A stretch of 52,282 nucleotides of DNA from CAIUKV01 sp041659105 (GCA_041659105.1 JBAZYX010000010.1:1-52282); one strand, 5' to 3'. Numbered from the stretch's first letter, positions 42,574 through 50,535 are shown. Made by a program: numbers and translations. The notes: generated by a model from the sequence alone, not told the origin.

Positions 42574-42897
42574 ATGAGGGGGGCCGTGCAGCTGAAGCCC
42601 GGGCAGCGCCTGCGCAGCCAGGTCTGCACGACCGAGGTGATCATCGTGCGGGCGCCGAGCGCAGCGTTGGAGCTGGCGTGTGGTGGCCAACCGATGGTCG
42701 ACATCGCCGAGCCGGTGGTGGCTGGTGCCGTGCCGGCGCCGGGTCTCGACACCGGTGCGGTGCTCGGCCGGCGCTACACCGCTCCCGCGGATCCATCGGT
42801 CGAAGTGCTGGTCACGGTCGCCGGTGCGGGGACGCTGACCGCGGGCCGGGTCCCACTGGTCCAGCGGGAGACCAAGCCGCTCCCGTCGAGCGACTGA
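42574..42897 (+). CDS. Small conserved-looking protein of unknown function
   Basis: The 107-residue product begins MRGAVQLKPGQRLRSQVCTTEVIIVRAP and continues ALELACGGQPMVDI. The two blocks VCTTEVIIV and LACGGQPM each carry one Cys, about 17 residues apart. They suggest a small beta fold that could hold a metal or a disulphide. The C-terminal half (VLVTVAGAGTLTAGRVPLVQRE) is beta-rich. No family name can be given. It has a leaderless promoter, and the CoA-transferase gene starts one base after its stop, so it belongs to that operon. Confidence 0.65.
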   Translation: MRGAVQLKPGQRLRSQVCTTEVIIVRAPSAALELACGGQPMVDIAEPVVAGAVPAPGLDTGAVLGRRYTAPADPSVEVLVTVAGAGTLTAGRVPLVQRETKPLPSSD

Positions 42898-42898
42898 C

Positions 42899-45235
42899 GT
42901 GCCGGGCCCGCTCGACGGCATCCGCGTTTTCGACGTCACGATGTACATGGCCGGCCCGTGGGCTTCGATGCTCCTCGGTTCGCTCGGTGCCGAGGTGTTG
43001 CACGTCGAGCGCCCCGACGCCGACTGGGGAACCCTCAACGCCGGTGCGCCGCCGCTGGTGCGCGGCACGGCGAGTGGCTATCTCGCGTGGAACATGAACA
43101 AGCGGGGACTGGCCCTCGACCTCAAGGATCCCGACGACCTCCGGCTCGCGTACGACCTCATAGCGACCTGCGACGTGTTCACCACGAACATGCGGCCGGT
43201 CGACCGCATGGGGCTCTCCTCCGAGAAGCTCCGGGCGATCAATCCGCGGCTCGTCTACTGCCACATCACGGGATTCGGGCGTACCGGACCGCGCAGCGGT
43301 GACCCCGCGACCGACACCCGGCTGCAGACCTTTGCCGGGGTGTGGTCGACGCAGGGGTCGCGCGAGGGCCTCGGGGAGTTCTACCGCCACGCGACGCAGG
43401 TCGACGCGACGACCGGCAACCTCCTGGCCCAGGCCGCGCTGCTCGGTCTCCACGCGCGGAAGCGGACCGGAGAAGGGCAGTACGTCGAGGTCACGATGCT
43501 CGACGCGGCCGCCACCATGCAGCTCCCGCGGCTCGCCGAGCACTTCGGCGGGGTGACCCATCGGCCGCGCGGGAGCTCGGCCTTCGCCACCGCGCCCGAT
43601 CGTGCGTTCCGCTGCGAGGACGGTCGCTGGATCGGGGTGTCGGTGACCTGCGAGGACGAGTGGCTCCGGCTGTGTGCCCTGCTCGAACGGCCGGAGTTGG
43701 CGTCCGACCCGCGGTTCGCCGTCAACACCGCGCGCGTGGAGCACCGCGCCGAGCTCGAGGCGGTGCTCGCGGCCGACTTCGCGGCCAGGCCCCGGGCCTA
43801 CTGGGAGCTCTTCCTGTCGCGCGCCGAGGTCCCCTGGGGCGCGCCGATGCTCTGGGAGCACCTGCGCCATCACGAGCAGGTCCTGGCGAACGACTACCTC
43901 GTCGAGGTGCCGACCGTCGCGTGGGGCACCGTGTGGACCGGCGGTCCCCCCTGGAGCTTCTCGAGGACCCCGGCGCGGATGGTCGGCGCGCCCATCCCGG
44001 GGATCGACACCGACGAGCTCCGTGCGGAGGTCGATCGGGCAGAGGTCGACCGGGCTACCGGCGATCGGGAGGCGGTGGGGGGCGCCGCGATCGGGGCGCT
44101 CGCCGGGACCCGGGTCGTGGAGGTGTCCGAGGGGATCGCCGGCCCGCTGCTCGCGCGGCTGCTCGGCGACGCCGGTGCCGACGTCGTCAAGGTGGAGCCG
44201 CCCGACGGCGATCGCGCTCGCGGCTGGGCGCCGCAGGTGGACGGCATGGCCGCCGCGTTCGGGACGCTGAACCGCAACAAGCGGTCGATCGCCGTCGCGG
44301 AGGACCCGGCGGGGCTGGTCGCCGAGCTCGCTGCGTCGGCCGACGTGCTGGTCCTGGACCACGAGCTCGCCGTGCGGATGGACGTCGACGTCCCCGGCCT
44401 CCTGGTGCAGCACCCCGACCTCGTGGTGTGCGTGATCTCCGCGTGGGGGCCCGCCGGACCGTGGGCCGACCGTCTCGGCGGCGATCTCCCAGCCCAGCTC
44501 GCGTCCGAGGTGACCGCCTCGCTCGGCCGACCGGGGGACGAGCCGGTCCGGATGGGGACCGACCATGCCGGTGTGGCGTGCGCTCTATACGCGTTCCAGG
44601 CGGTGACGGCCGCGCTGCTCGTCGCGGACGACGGCGGTGGCCAGCGCATCGATGTGTCGCTGTTCGGCGCGCTGGTGCACATGCGCACCGCGCTGTGGGT
44701 CGCGCTCTCCAACCCCGACGAGTGGTGGGGCTTCCACCTCGACAGCTACACGAACCCGCCGGAGCACTTCTACACGTGCTCGGACCGGCGCGTCCTGTTC
44801 CAAGCGGAGGCGATCACCGACCGTGTCGCGTTGATGAAGGACCTCGGGATGGAGTGGGTCCTCGACGATCCGCGCTGGCCCAAGCTCCGCGAGGACACCG
44901 GCGCAGTGGGCCGGTACAGCGCCGAGGTGCACGAGCTCTGGGACCGCGGGCTCGCGCGGTGGACGTTCGCGGAGGCCGAGGAGATCTTCCGGCGCCACGG
45001 GGGATCCATGTACCCGTGCCTCACGTACGACGAGTTCCTCTCCGATCCGCAGGTGGAGCACGTCGGGCTCGTCGTCGACCGCGCCGGGAGCGTCACGCGC
45101 GACGTGCGGCCGCCGTGGCAGCTCGACGCGACGCCGGCGATGATCCGGACGCCGGCGCCCCGCCTCGACGAGCACGGCGCGGAGATCCGCGCGGAGCTGC
45201 TCGGACCGGCGCGGTGGGCGCGTCGTCCCTCGTGA
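42899..45235 (+). CDS. Two-domain family III CoA-transferase (CaiB/BaiF type)
   Basis: The 778-residue product is two class III CoA-transferase units in one chain. Unit 1 (about 1-385) has LDGIRVFDVTMYMAGPWASMLLGSLGAEVLHVERPD and YHITGFGRTGPR-like segments; unit 2 (about 398-778) has GTRVVEVSEGIAGPLLARLLGDAGADVVKVEPPDGD. A conserved Asp that would form the aspartyl-CoA anhydride is seen in each (QVDATTGNLLAQ and GTDHAGVACALY). Single-domain family members are about 400 residues and form interlocked dimers, so this fusion likely folds as an internal pseudo-dimer. It would move CoA between an acyl-CoA and the pathway acid. The hydratase follows on the same strand. Confidence 0.92.
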   Translation: MPGPLDGIRVFDVTMYMAGPWASMLLGSLGAEVLHVERPDADWGTLNAGAPPLVRGTASGYLAWNMNKRGLALDLKDPDDLRLAYDLIATCDVFTTNMRPVDRMGLSSEKLRAINPRLVYCHITGFGRTGPRSGDPATDTRLQTFAGVWSTQGSREGLGEFYRHATQVDATTGNLLAQAALLGLHARKRTGEGQYVEVTMLDAAATMQLPRLAEHFGGVTHRPRGSSAFATAPDRAFRCEDGRWIGVSVTCEDEWLRLCALLERPELASDPRFAVNTARVEHRAELEAVLAADFAARPRAYWELFLSRAEVPWGAPMLWEHLRHHEQVLANDYLVEVPTVAWGTVWTGGPPWSFSRTPARMVGAPIPGIDTDELRAEVDRAEVDRATGDREAVGGAAIGALAGTRVVEVSEGIAGPLLARLLGDAGADVVKVEPPDGDRARGWAPQVDGMAAAFGTLNRNKRSIAVAEDPAGLVAELAASADVLVLDHELAVRMDVDVPGLLVQHPDLVVCVISAWGPAGPWADRLGGDLPAQLASEVTASLGRPGDEPVRMGTDHAGVACALYAFQAVTAALLVADDGGGQRIDVSLFGALVHMRTALWVALSNPDEWWGFHLDSYTNPPEHFYTCSDRRVLFQAEAITDRVALMKDLGMEWVLDDPRWPKLREDTGAVGRYSAEVHELWDRGLARWTFAEAEEIFRRHGGSMYPCLTYDEFLSDPQVEHVGLVVDRAGSVTRDVRPPWQLDATPAMIRTPAPRLDEHGAEIRAELLGPARWARRPS

Positions 45236-45266
45236 TCGAGCCGACGTGCCCGAGGAGGGCGGACCC

Positions 45267-46358
45267 GTGACGACCGACCAGGATCAGCCCCTGACCGACT
45301 GGATCCCCGACCACCTTCCCGAGGACGTGCAGCGGGAGCTGCGCGTGCTCGCGCAGGAGTCCGCGGGCGTCCCGCTCGTCGAGCCCTCGGAGTCGATCAT
45401 CCGGCACTGGCTGGAGGCCACCGAGGACGGCCACCCGCTGTATCGCGACGAGGAGTTCGCGACGTCGTTGGGCTACCGCGGCATCGTCGCGCCGCCCGGC
45501 ATGGACCTGACCCTGATGATCCCGTACCGGTGGCCGGAGCCGGACTCGATGGGGAGGAACCTGCACTACTCGTTGAAGCGCGTGATGCGGACGCCCCACG
45601 GCGTCGTGGTCGAGATCGACACCGAGTACGTGCGGATGATCGAGGTCGACGACCGGCTGTTCCTCTCGAACCGGCTGGCCTCCCTGACGGGTCCGAAGCG
45701 GACGCGGATGGGCGAGGGCTACTTCTGGGTGATGGAGTCGATCATCCGCAACCAGGACGGCGACGTCGTGGTACGCGGCCGCACGACGATGTTCGCCACC
45801 GACCCGGACGGCTCGGGGGCCTCCGGAGGGGACGACGACACGTCGTTGGGGCTCAATCGCGCAACCGAGGACGAGCTCGATCCCGACGGGCGGGCGACGC
45901 ACCCGCCGGCGGGCCAGCGCGCGTACTGGGACGACGTCGAGGTGGGCGACGAGCTCCCGACGCTCCTCATGCCGATCACGGTCACCCGCTGCGTCTACCT
46001 CGCGTCTGCCACGCGCGACTTCTCGCCCCACCACAGCAACCGCGACTACGCGCAGCAGCACATCGGCGCGCGCGACATGTTCACGAACACGCCGTTCAAC
46101 GCGGGCATGCTGTCGCGGTTCGCCACCGACTGGGGTGGACCGTTGAGTCGGGTGCGCCGGATCAGGCTCCTGATGCGGGAGAACGTCTGCGCCGGTGACG
46201 ACATGATCATCAACGGTCGCGTCGCGCGGAAGTACGCCGACGGTGACGAGCACCTCGTCGACATCGACATCGAGGTCTCGACCCAGCACGGACCCGCGTA
46301 CGGCGCCTCGGCGACGCTCGTGCTGCCGCGGCGGCCGAGCGGCGACGACGGGAACTAG
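45267..46358 (+). CDS. Double hot-dog (R)-type hydratase (FAS1-like dehydratase plus MaoC)
   Basis: The 363-residue product joins an N-terminal hot-dog domain of the MaoC-like FAS1 dehydratase type (LVEPSESIIRHWLEATEDGHPLYRDEEFA, IVAPPGM) to a C-terminal MaoC domain. The latter carries the hydratase motif SATRDFSPHHSNRDYA, with Asp and His of the D-x4-H dyad. Such pairs hydrate enoyl-CoAs with bulky acyl groups, e.g. steroid side chains (ChsH1/ChsH2), usually as two chains. GTG 45267 is chosen because GAGGAGGG lies 7 bases upstream; GTG 45246 would add seven residues. Its stop overlaps the convergent aldo/keto reductase stop. Confidence 0.85.
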   Translation: MTTDQDQPLTDWIPDHLPEDVQRELRVLAQESAGVPLVEPSESIIRHWLEATEDGHPLYRDEEFATSLGYRGIVAPPGMDLTLMIPYRWPEPDSMGRNLHYSLKRVMRTPHGVVVEIDTEYVRMIEVDDRLFLSNRLASLTGPKRTRMGEGYFWVMESIIRNQDGDVVVRGRTTMFATDPDGSGASGGDDDTSLGLNRATEDELDPDGRATHPPAGQRAYWDDVEVGDELPTLLMPITVTRCVYLASATRDFSPHHSNRDYAQQHIGARDMFTNTPFNAGMLSRFATDWGGPLSRVRRIRLLMRENVCAGDDMIINGRVARKYADGDEHLVDIDIEVSTQHGPAYGASATLVLPRRPSGDDGN

Positions 46359-47359
46359 CGAACTCGCGCGGTCAGTCGCTCGTAGAAGTCGTTCGGGTAG
46401 CTGGGGGGAAGTGCGGTGGCCCGGTCGAGCGATTCCCAGACCTCGTCGTCGGCGTCGAGCATCAGCGCGACGAGCTGCTCGCGCAGCTCGGCGGCGGAGC
46501 GTGCCGCGGTCACCGTGGCCGTGATCCCGGGTTGGCGCAGCACCCAGGCGAGCGCCAGCTGGCCCGGTGTGGCACCGATCGCGCGGGCGTGGGTCACGAG
46601 GGTGTCGGTGACCGCGAACAGTCGGTCCTCGTCGCTCAGGTAGACGTCGGGGTTGCTGGCCGCGCGGCTGTCGGGTGGGACGTCTGCTCGGCTGCTCCAC
46701 GCCGCCGCGAGGTGCCCGCCGTGCAGGGGACCGTACGCAATGAGGGCGAGCCCGACCTCCCGTGCGTACCCGATGTGCTCGCGCTCGATGTCCCGTCGGA
46801 CCAGGCTGTACATCATCTGTGCCGAGACCAGGCCGGGCAACGAGCACGCGCGCGCGATCGCGTCGGCGTGGGCGATCTGCCACGCGAAGAAGTTCGAGCA
46901 GCCGGCATGGCGGATCAGGCCCTCCTCCGCGAGCTCGTGCAAGATGCCGAGCGTGTCCTCGAGTCCGACCTCGGGGTCGAACGCGTGGAGCTGGTACAGG
47001 TCGAGGTAGTCGGTGCCGAGGCGCTCCAACGTGCCCTCGAGCGAGGCGCGCACGTGCGCCGGTGACAGGCCCCGCTCCGTGCTGCCCGGTCCCGGGAACC
47101 CCACCTTGCTCGCGATGACGACATCGCGCCGGCCGCCGCCCAGGATCCGCCCGAGGATGCGCTCGGACTCGCCGTCCCCGTAGATGTTGGCCGTGTCGAA
47201 GAAGTTGCCGCCGGCGTCGCGGTACACGCGGACGATCTCCTCGGCGGCCGCCGCGTCACATCCCCACCCCGGTGTGCCGAAGTTCATCGCGCCGAGGCAC
47301 AGCGGCGAGACCTCGAGCTCGGTCCTCCCGAGTCCGATCCGCTCCATCGCTGCTCCCAT
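46355..47359 (-). CDS. Aldo/keto reductase
   Basis: The 334-residue product is an NADPH-dependent aldo/keto reductase: LGRTELEVSPLCLGAMNFG, the catalytic tetrad region NFFDTANIYGDGESE (Asp, Tyr), VIASKVGF (Lys), LYQLHAFDP (His) and the VTAARSAAEL phosphate-binding end. It may reduce a ketone or aldehyde of the pathway. The ATG at 47359 overlaps the stop of the SnoaL-like gene as TGATG, so the two are coupled; ATG 47347 is an alternative (MERIGLG). Confidence 0.9.
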   Translation of the reverse strand: MGAAMERIGLGRTELEVSPLCLGAMNFGTPGWGCDAAAAEEIVRVYRDAGGNFFDTANIYGDGESERILGRILGGGRRDVVIASKVGFPGPGSTERGLSPAHVRASLEGTLERLGTDYLDLYQLHAFDPEVGLEDTLGILHELAEEGLIRHAGCSNFFAWQIAHADAIARACSLPGLVSAQMMYSLVRRDIEREHIGYAREVGLALIAYGPLHGGHLAAAWSSRADVPPDSRAASNPDVYLSDEDRLFAVTDTLVTHARAIGATPGQLALAWVLRQPGITATVTAARSAAELREQLVALMLDADDEVWESLDRATALPPSYPNDFYERLTARVR

Positions 47360-47820
47360 CAGGCGGATCCGCGACCTTCCTCGGTCAGCTCGTCGAGCGG
47401 CCGGGTCAGGTGCGTGGACAGGTCGCCGGTCAGGTCGGGAATCATGTGGCGGTGGTGGAACCACCACGTCCCGTCGATGCGCCGGAACTCGTCGTGGTAC
47501 CGGCCGGCAATGACCGGAGCGATGCCGTGCTCGGTCTGGTGCATGGCCAGGAAGTACGTCTTGCCCGTGGCCTGGTCGCCGTCGACCTCGATCTGGAGGT
47601 TGGTGGTGAAGATCAGCGTGTCGGGCAGCTTCGCTGGGAAATGCACCGACTCCCGGTACATCGCCACGACATCGTCGCGGCCTTCACGCGGCGTCGGGTT
47701 GCCGACCGAGGTGATCTTCCCGTGGCGGAAGAGGTCGCCGACCTCGTCGATGCGCCCGAGGTTCAGCAGCTCGGCATAGCGAGCGATGAGGTTGCTGATC
47801 TCCCAGTGGTCGTCGCCCAT
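47359..47820 (-). CDS. SnoaL-like/NTF2-fold protein
   Basis: The 153-residue product has the pattern of SnoaL-like polyketide-cyclase/hydratase proteins: ISNLIARYAELLNLGRIDEVGDLF, TFLAMHQTEHG-like middle strands and a closing FRRIDGTWWFHHRHMI. NTF2-fold proteins of this size act as isomerases, hydratases or lactone hydrolase-like catalysts, so a step after the Baeyer-Villiger reaction is possible. ATG 47820 begins the conserved MGDDHWEI; a GTG at 47862 would add 14 poorly fitting residues. It is the first gene of a two-gene minus-strand operon at the right of the cluster. Confidence 0.8.
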   Translation of the reverse strand: MGDDHWEISNLIARYAELLNLGRIDEVGDLFRHGKITSVGNPTPREGRDDVVAMYRESVHFPAKLPDTLIFTTNLQIEVDGDQATGKTYFLAMHQTEHGIAPVIAGRYHDEFRRIDGTWWFHHRHMIPDLTGDLSTHLTRPLDELTEEGRGSA

Positions 47821-48048
47821 CCTGCGTCCGTTCCCTGTCCGCCGGTCGCGAACTCTTACCACGCGACGGGTGACCGCGAGGCCTCAACCGACCGGTCCGG
47901 AGCCGCCTGGAGCAGCGTCTCCGGGACTGCTCGGTGAGCCATGCCTCAATGTGGGGTGTGGGGAACTGGCGACGCGTAGGTACTCCCACGGGGAGGGGTC
48001 ATCGGCCGGTTGTGCCCGGTTCGTCAACGGCGGGTCGAGATGGACGTG

Positions 48049-48071
48049 CTTGCTAACGCCTTGCTAACGCG
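48049..48071 (+). repeat. Tandem 11-bp direct repeat CTTGCTAACGC, with a third copy nearby
   Basis: CTTGCTAACGC starts at 48049 and again at 48060. A third TGCTAACGCC lies at 48299-48308. The copies flank the tRNA-Leu fragment (48188-48237), an arrangement like arm-type integrase sites around an attachment core. The binding role is inferred. Confidence 0.55.
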
Positions 48072-48187
48072 CGGTGGCGAGCTCCACCGATTTTGAGCGA
48101 ACCCGGTGGACGACAGCCGCGCGAAACCGCAGGGCAGAGCGCACGCGGTGGAAACAGCGCGACTGCGTAGACAGCCCATCACTGGCC

Positions 48188-48237
48188 TAAACCCGCCTGC
48201 CCTCCGGGGCGTACAGGTTCGAATCCTGTCCCGAGCA
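48188..48237 (+). other. Displaced 3' half of a tRNA-Leu (attR-like)
   Basis: The fragment starts with TAAACCCGCCTGC, identical to the anticodon region of tRNA-Leu at 29851. It then has a variable arm GCCC TCC GGGGC, T-stem ACAGG/CCTGT with loop TTCGAAT, and 3' acceptor CCCGAGC-A equal to that of tRNA-Leu. The bases before it contain no GCTCGGG or D-arm, so it is not a functional tRNA. It is best read as the original 3' end displaced by integration. Confidence 0.7.
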
Positions 48238-48365
48238 CTCGCTGACCTGGGCAACCGCGCGTCCGAGGCGGTGGCCTCGACGCCGATTGCTCACGGCGTG
48301 CTAACGCCCCGTTCGGGGCTGACCGCAGACAGGGTAGGACGGGTGCGTGGGTTCCTGGACGATTG

Positions 48366-48388
48366 ACGGGCGGCATTCAGCCGCCCGT
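48366..48388. repeat. Nine-base hairpin upstream of the toxin-antitoxin operon
   Basis: ACGGGCGGC (48366-48374) pairs exactly with GCCGCCCGT (48380-48388) around ATTCA. It may be a terminator facing the island or an operator for the antitoxin. Confidence 0.45.
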
Positions 48389-48455
48389 GGCGTAGTGGTG
48401 GTCGGAGCGCGTTGCGGAGGCGCGCAGAGCAGTGGTGGCGCGGCGGCATGGTGGC

Positions 48456-48665
48456 ATGACGAAGAACATGACGGTTCGTCTCCCCGATGAGTTGGCGGCC
48501 GATGCCGAGGCCCTCGCTCGCGTCGAAGGTCAGAGCGTCAACGAGACGGTGAAGCAGGCCTTGGCCGAAGCGGTCGAGCGCCGGCGTCGGGACCCTGAGT
48601 TCAAGGCGCGGCTGCGGCGCATCATCGAGGAGGATCAGGAGCTTCTCGAGCGCTTGGCGAAGTGA
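48456..48665 (+). CDS. Ribbon-helix-helix antitoxin
   Basis: The 69-residue product starts MTKNMTVRLPDELAADAEALARVEGQSVNETVKQAL, a typical ribbon-helix-helix DNA-binding domain (the MTVRLP strand, then two helices). It is followed by a charged tail, RRRRDPEFKARLRRIIEEDQELLERLAK, that would wrap the toxin. It should repress its own operon. The stop overlaps the start of the Doc-like gene as GTGA. ATG 48456 is preferred over an upstream GTG at 48432 because it starts at the domain. Confidence 0.85.
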   Translation: MTKNMTVRLPDELAADAEALARVEGQSVNETVKQALAEAVERRRRDPEFKARLRRIIEEDQELLERLAK

Positions 48666-48901
48666 CGGTTGCGTATGTCGACCTCGCCGACTTCGTCGCG
48701 ATCGCAGTAGCGGTGACTGGCCTCGATCCGTTCACGATCATGCGCGTCGCGAACCTGGACCTGGCCGATTCCGCGCTCCACGCGTCGGCTGCCGGGTTCG
48801 GCGACACGGTGTTGTACCCGGACTTCGTCGACAAGGCATCGGTGCTCATCGTCCGGCTGGCGCGGGGCTACGAGATGTCGTCGTTCTTGGCCGTGGTGTG
48901 A
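48662..48901 (+). pseudogene. Truncated Doc (Fic-fold) toxin
   Basis: The 79-residue frame reads VAYVDLADFVAIAVAVTGLDP and then FGDTVLYPDFVDKASVLIVRLARG, matching the first half of Doc family toxins, which inactivate translation by phosphorylating EF-Tu. It ends YEMSSFLAVV before the catalytic HPFxDGNKRTA motif, so the active site is missing. The break lies where the end of the convergent methyltransferase gene begins (48868), as if foreign DNA had replaced the 3' half. The antitoxin may persist without an active partner. Confidence 0.75.
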
Positions 48902-49485
48902 GCGTTCGAAACGACGAAGCGCATCACGAGGCCCGCCAAGCCAGGGCTGACCGAGATGTCCTGCATGCCGGTTGACTCGAGCGTCGCGCGCATCTCGTCG
49001 GGGGTGGCGAGGCGGTGCGGCGAGCCGTCGAGGCGGTGAACGATCCGCGCCGGAATCGTGTTCGTCAGGTCGTATCCCAAGAGGAGTCCACCGGGACGCA
49101 GCACCCGGAGCGACTCCCGAAGCGCCTGTTCCCAATCGAGGACGTGATGAAGCATGAGGAACGACACCACGGCGTCGAACTGTCCGTCCTCGAACGGCAG
49201 CGATGTTGCGTCTGCGCGCCTCACCTGCACGTGCGGCACGTGGGAGGCGAGGCGACGCTCGGCCGCGATGACCATGAGGGGATCGACATCGGTCGCGACC
49301 AGTGTCCGGATCGGGTAGCGCTCGAGGAGCTCCTTGGCCATTGCCCCTGAGCCGGTTCCGAGCTCGAGGACCTCGCCGTAGAGCGCGTGGTCCTGGATGA
49401 TCCATGGAACGACAAGTCGGCGCGAGAGAGTGCGCCACAGCACGCTTCGGCAGAATGCCTGCTCGATTCGGGACATCACTGCCAT
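48868..49485 (-). CDS. SAM-dependent class I methyltransferase
   Basis: The 205-residue product has VLELGTGSGAMAKELLE (SAM motif I), VATDVDPLM, RADATSLPFEDGQFDAVVSFLMLHH (motif post I to II) and LRVLRPGGLLLGYDL. It is the UbiE/Erg6-like small-molecule type; substrate unknown. ATG 49485 is chosen because GGAAGGAG lies about 8 bases before it. The stop codon lies in the truncated Doc frame. A strong hairpin separates it from the cupredoxin gene upstream, so it is probably transcribed separately or as read-through. Confidence 0.85.
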   Translation of the reverse strand: MAVMSRIEQAFCRSVLWRTLSRRLVVPWIIQDHALYGEVLELGTGSGAMAKELLERYPIRTLVATDVDPLMVIAAERRLASHVPHVQVRRADATSLPFEDGQFDAVVSFLMLHHVLDWEQALRESLRVLRPGGLLLGYDLTNTIPARIVHRLDGSPHRLATPDEMRATLESTGMQDISVSPGLAGLVMRFVVSNAHTTAKNDDIS

Positions 49486-49515
49486 GGCGATGCTCCTTCC
49501 CGGAGATGGGTGGGT

Positions 49516-49556
49516 GGTGTGCGGCCCGGGTGGGGGTGGGCCCCGGGCCGCACACC
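49516..49556 (-). terminator. 15-bp hairpin after the cupredoxin gene
   Basis: Bases 49516-49530 (GGTGTGCGGCCCGGG) pair exactly with 49542-49556 around an 11-base loop. It begins four bases after the cupredoxin stop on the minus strand and is the strongest terminator-like structure in the window, though without a U-run. Confidence 0.6.
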
Positions 49557-49559
49557 TGT

Positions 49560-50051
49560 TCAGGTGACGGTGATGGTGCCCGTCATCCCGGCCTTCTTGT
49601 GTCCGGCGACCGTGCACCAGAACTTGTAGGTCCCGGGTTCGTCGATCCGGAGGCCGCCCATCGCGGTCTTGCCGGTCTTTGCGTGCACGATGTGGCCGAC
49701 GCCCTTGCCGTAGAAGTCGGGGGCGATGTCGTCCGCCGTGAGTGCGATCGTGACGTCTTCTCCGGACGCGATCGTGATCTCGGTTGGGGTGAACGTGAAC
49801 GCGTCGCCGACGACGGCGATCTCCCGAGCGCCTTCAACGGTCGGGCAGTTGCCACCCATGGAGTTCATGCCGGCGGTCTGGTTCTTCTTTCCCGCCATGT
49901 TCATGGTGTCGTGCGTGCCGTTCATGGACCTGCCGGAGCCCGACTTGGCAGTGCACGGCGTACCTGTCGTAGACGCGCCGGCGATGGATGCGAACCCAAC
50001 GCTTCCGATCGTCAGCGTTCCTGCGATTAGCAACGTGGAGAGTCGTCGCAT
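49560..50051 (-). CDS. Exported methionine-rich cupredoxin (plastocyanin-like)
   Basis: The 163-residue product begins with a signal peptide (MRRLSTLLIAGTLTIGSVGFASIAGAS). A Met- and His-containing linker follows (GRSMNGTHDTMNMAGKK, GMNSMGG), of the kind that binds Cu(I). The C-terminal half is a cupredoxin: FTFTPTEITIASGEDVTIAL, VGHIVHAK with a His ligand, then YKFWCTVAGHKKAGMTGTI with the Cys, His and Met of a type 1 copper site. It probably carries or buffers copper outside the membrane. AGGAAGG precedes ATG 50051. The DUF6153-like gene lies just upstream on the same strand. Confidence 0.9.
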   Translation of the reverse strand: MRRLSTLLIAGTLTIGSVGFASIAGASTTGTPCTAKSGSGRSMNGTHDTMNMAGKKNQTAGMNSMGGNCPTVEGAREIAVVGDAFTFTPTEITIASGEDVTIALTADDIAPDFYGKGVGHIVHAKTGKTAMGGLRIDEPGTYKFWCTVAGHKKAGMTGTITVT

Positions 50052-50130
50052 GATGTGCCTTCCTGGTGACGTCGCGCCGCGCGCGACGAACGAACGAGGT
50101 GTTGTGAGCGTGAAGCGGCGCTCCACGCGA

Positions 50131-50523
50131 TCAACACCTCGCTGTGCCGACCAGGCTGAGTCGTACTGAGGAGGGTGGGGCTCGTTGCGCGGAGGAGGCG
50201 GCGCGTCGCAGGACTGCGCGCGGCGAGTCTCGGCTTCGATGGATCCGGATCGACCACCCGGTACCAGCTGCAAGGGCGAGGCCGCCGATCAGGATCCAAA
50301 CGCAGGTCAGGAGGTCGTGTGCGTGATCCAGCGGCGCGTCGGTGTCCGCCTTGGTGGCCGTGCGATCCGACATCCTCTCGGTGGCGGCCATGGTGTGGTG
50401 CGAGGCGTGAGCGGACGGCGACGGGACTTGGGAGAGCACGTGCATCGCGAACAGTCCGGCGCCGATTGCGAGGACCAACGCCACGAGTGCGCTTCGCAAC
50501 GAGCGCGAGCGAAGTGACCGCAT
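50131..50523 (-). CDS. DUF6153-like small membrane protein
   Basis: The 130-residue product has two membrane segments (ALVALVLAIGAGLFAMHVL and LLTCVWILIGGLALAAGTGW). Between them is a loop rich in His, Met and Asp (HASHHTMAATERM, APLDHAHD). This layout is that of DUF6153 proteins, known mainly from streptomycetes with no proven function. The His/Met loop and the cupredoxin next to it suggest copper handling. ATG 50523 is set by a TACGAT box 6 bases upstream. The C-terminus is basic and cytoplasmic. Confidence 0.65.
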   Translation of the reverse strand: MRSLRSRSLRSALVALVLAIGAGLFAMHVLSQVPSPSAHASHHTMAATERMSDRTATKADTDAPLDHAHDLLTCVWILIGGLALAAGTGWSIRIHRSRDSPRAVLRRAASSAQRAPPSSVRLSLVGTARC

Positions 50524-50529
50524 GCGCAG

Positions 50530-50535
50530 ATCGTA
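50530..50535 (-). promoter_or_regulatory. -10 box (TACGAT on the minus strand) of leaderless copper-pair promoter
   Basis: TACGAT on the minus strand lies 6 bases before ATG 50523 and probably drives the DUF6153-cupredoxin pair. Confidence 0.5.

Larger units (their letters stand above)
47821..48455. other. Gene-free stretch containing island right end
   Basis: No credible protein gene is seen in these 635 bases. They contain three copies of TGCTAACGC, a 3' half of tRNA-Leu, a GCCCC/GGGGC hairpin (48306-48319) and a nine-base hairpin (48366-48388). The frames that cross the tRNA fragment on the minus strand are the familiar false ORFs produced by antisense tRNA sequence. Confidence 0.6.

Noticed and set aside
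48150..48240. A second complete tRNA-Leu gene
   Set aside because: Only the 3' half is present. No acceptor 5' strand GCTCGGG or D-arm lies upstream of 48188.
48024..48254. Minus-strand frame containing RDRIRTCTPRRAGG
   Set aside because: This is a well-known false protein made by translating the antisense of tRNA sequence; here it crosses the tRNA-Leu fragment.
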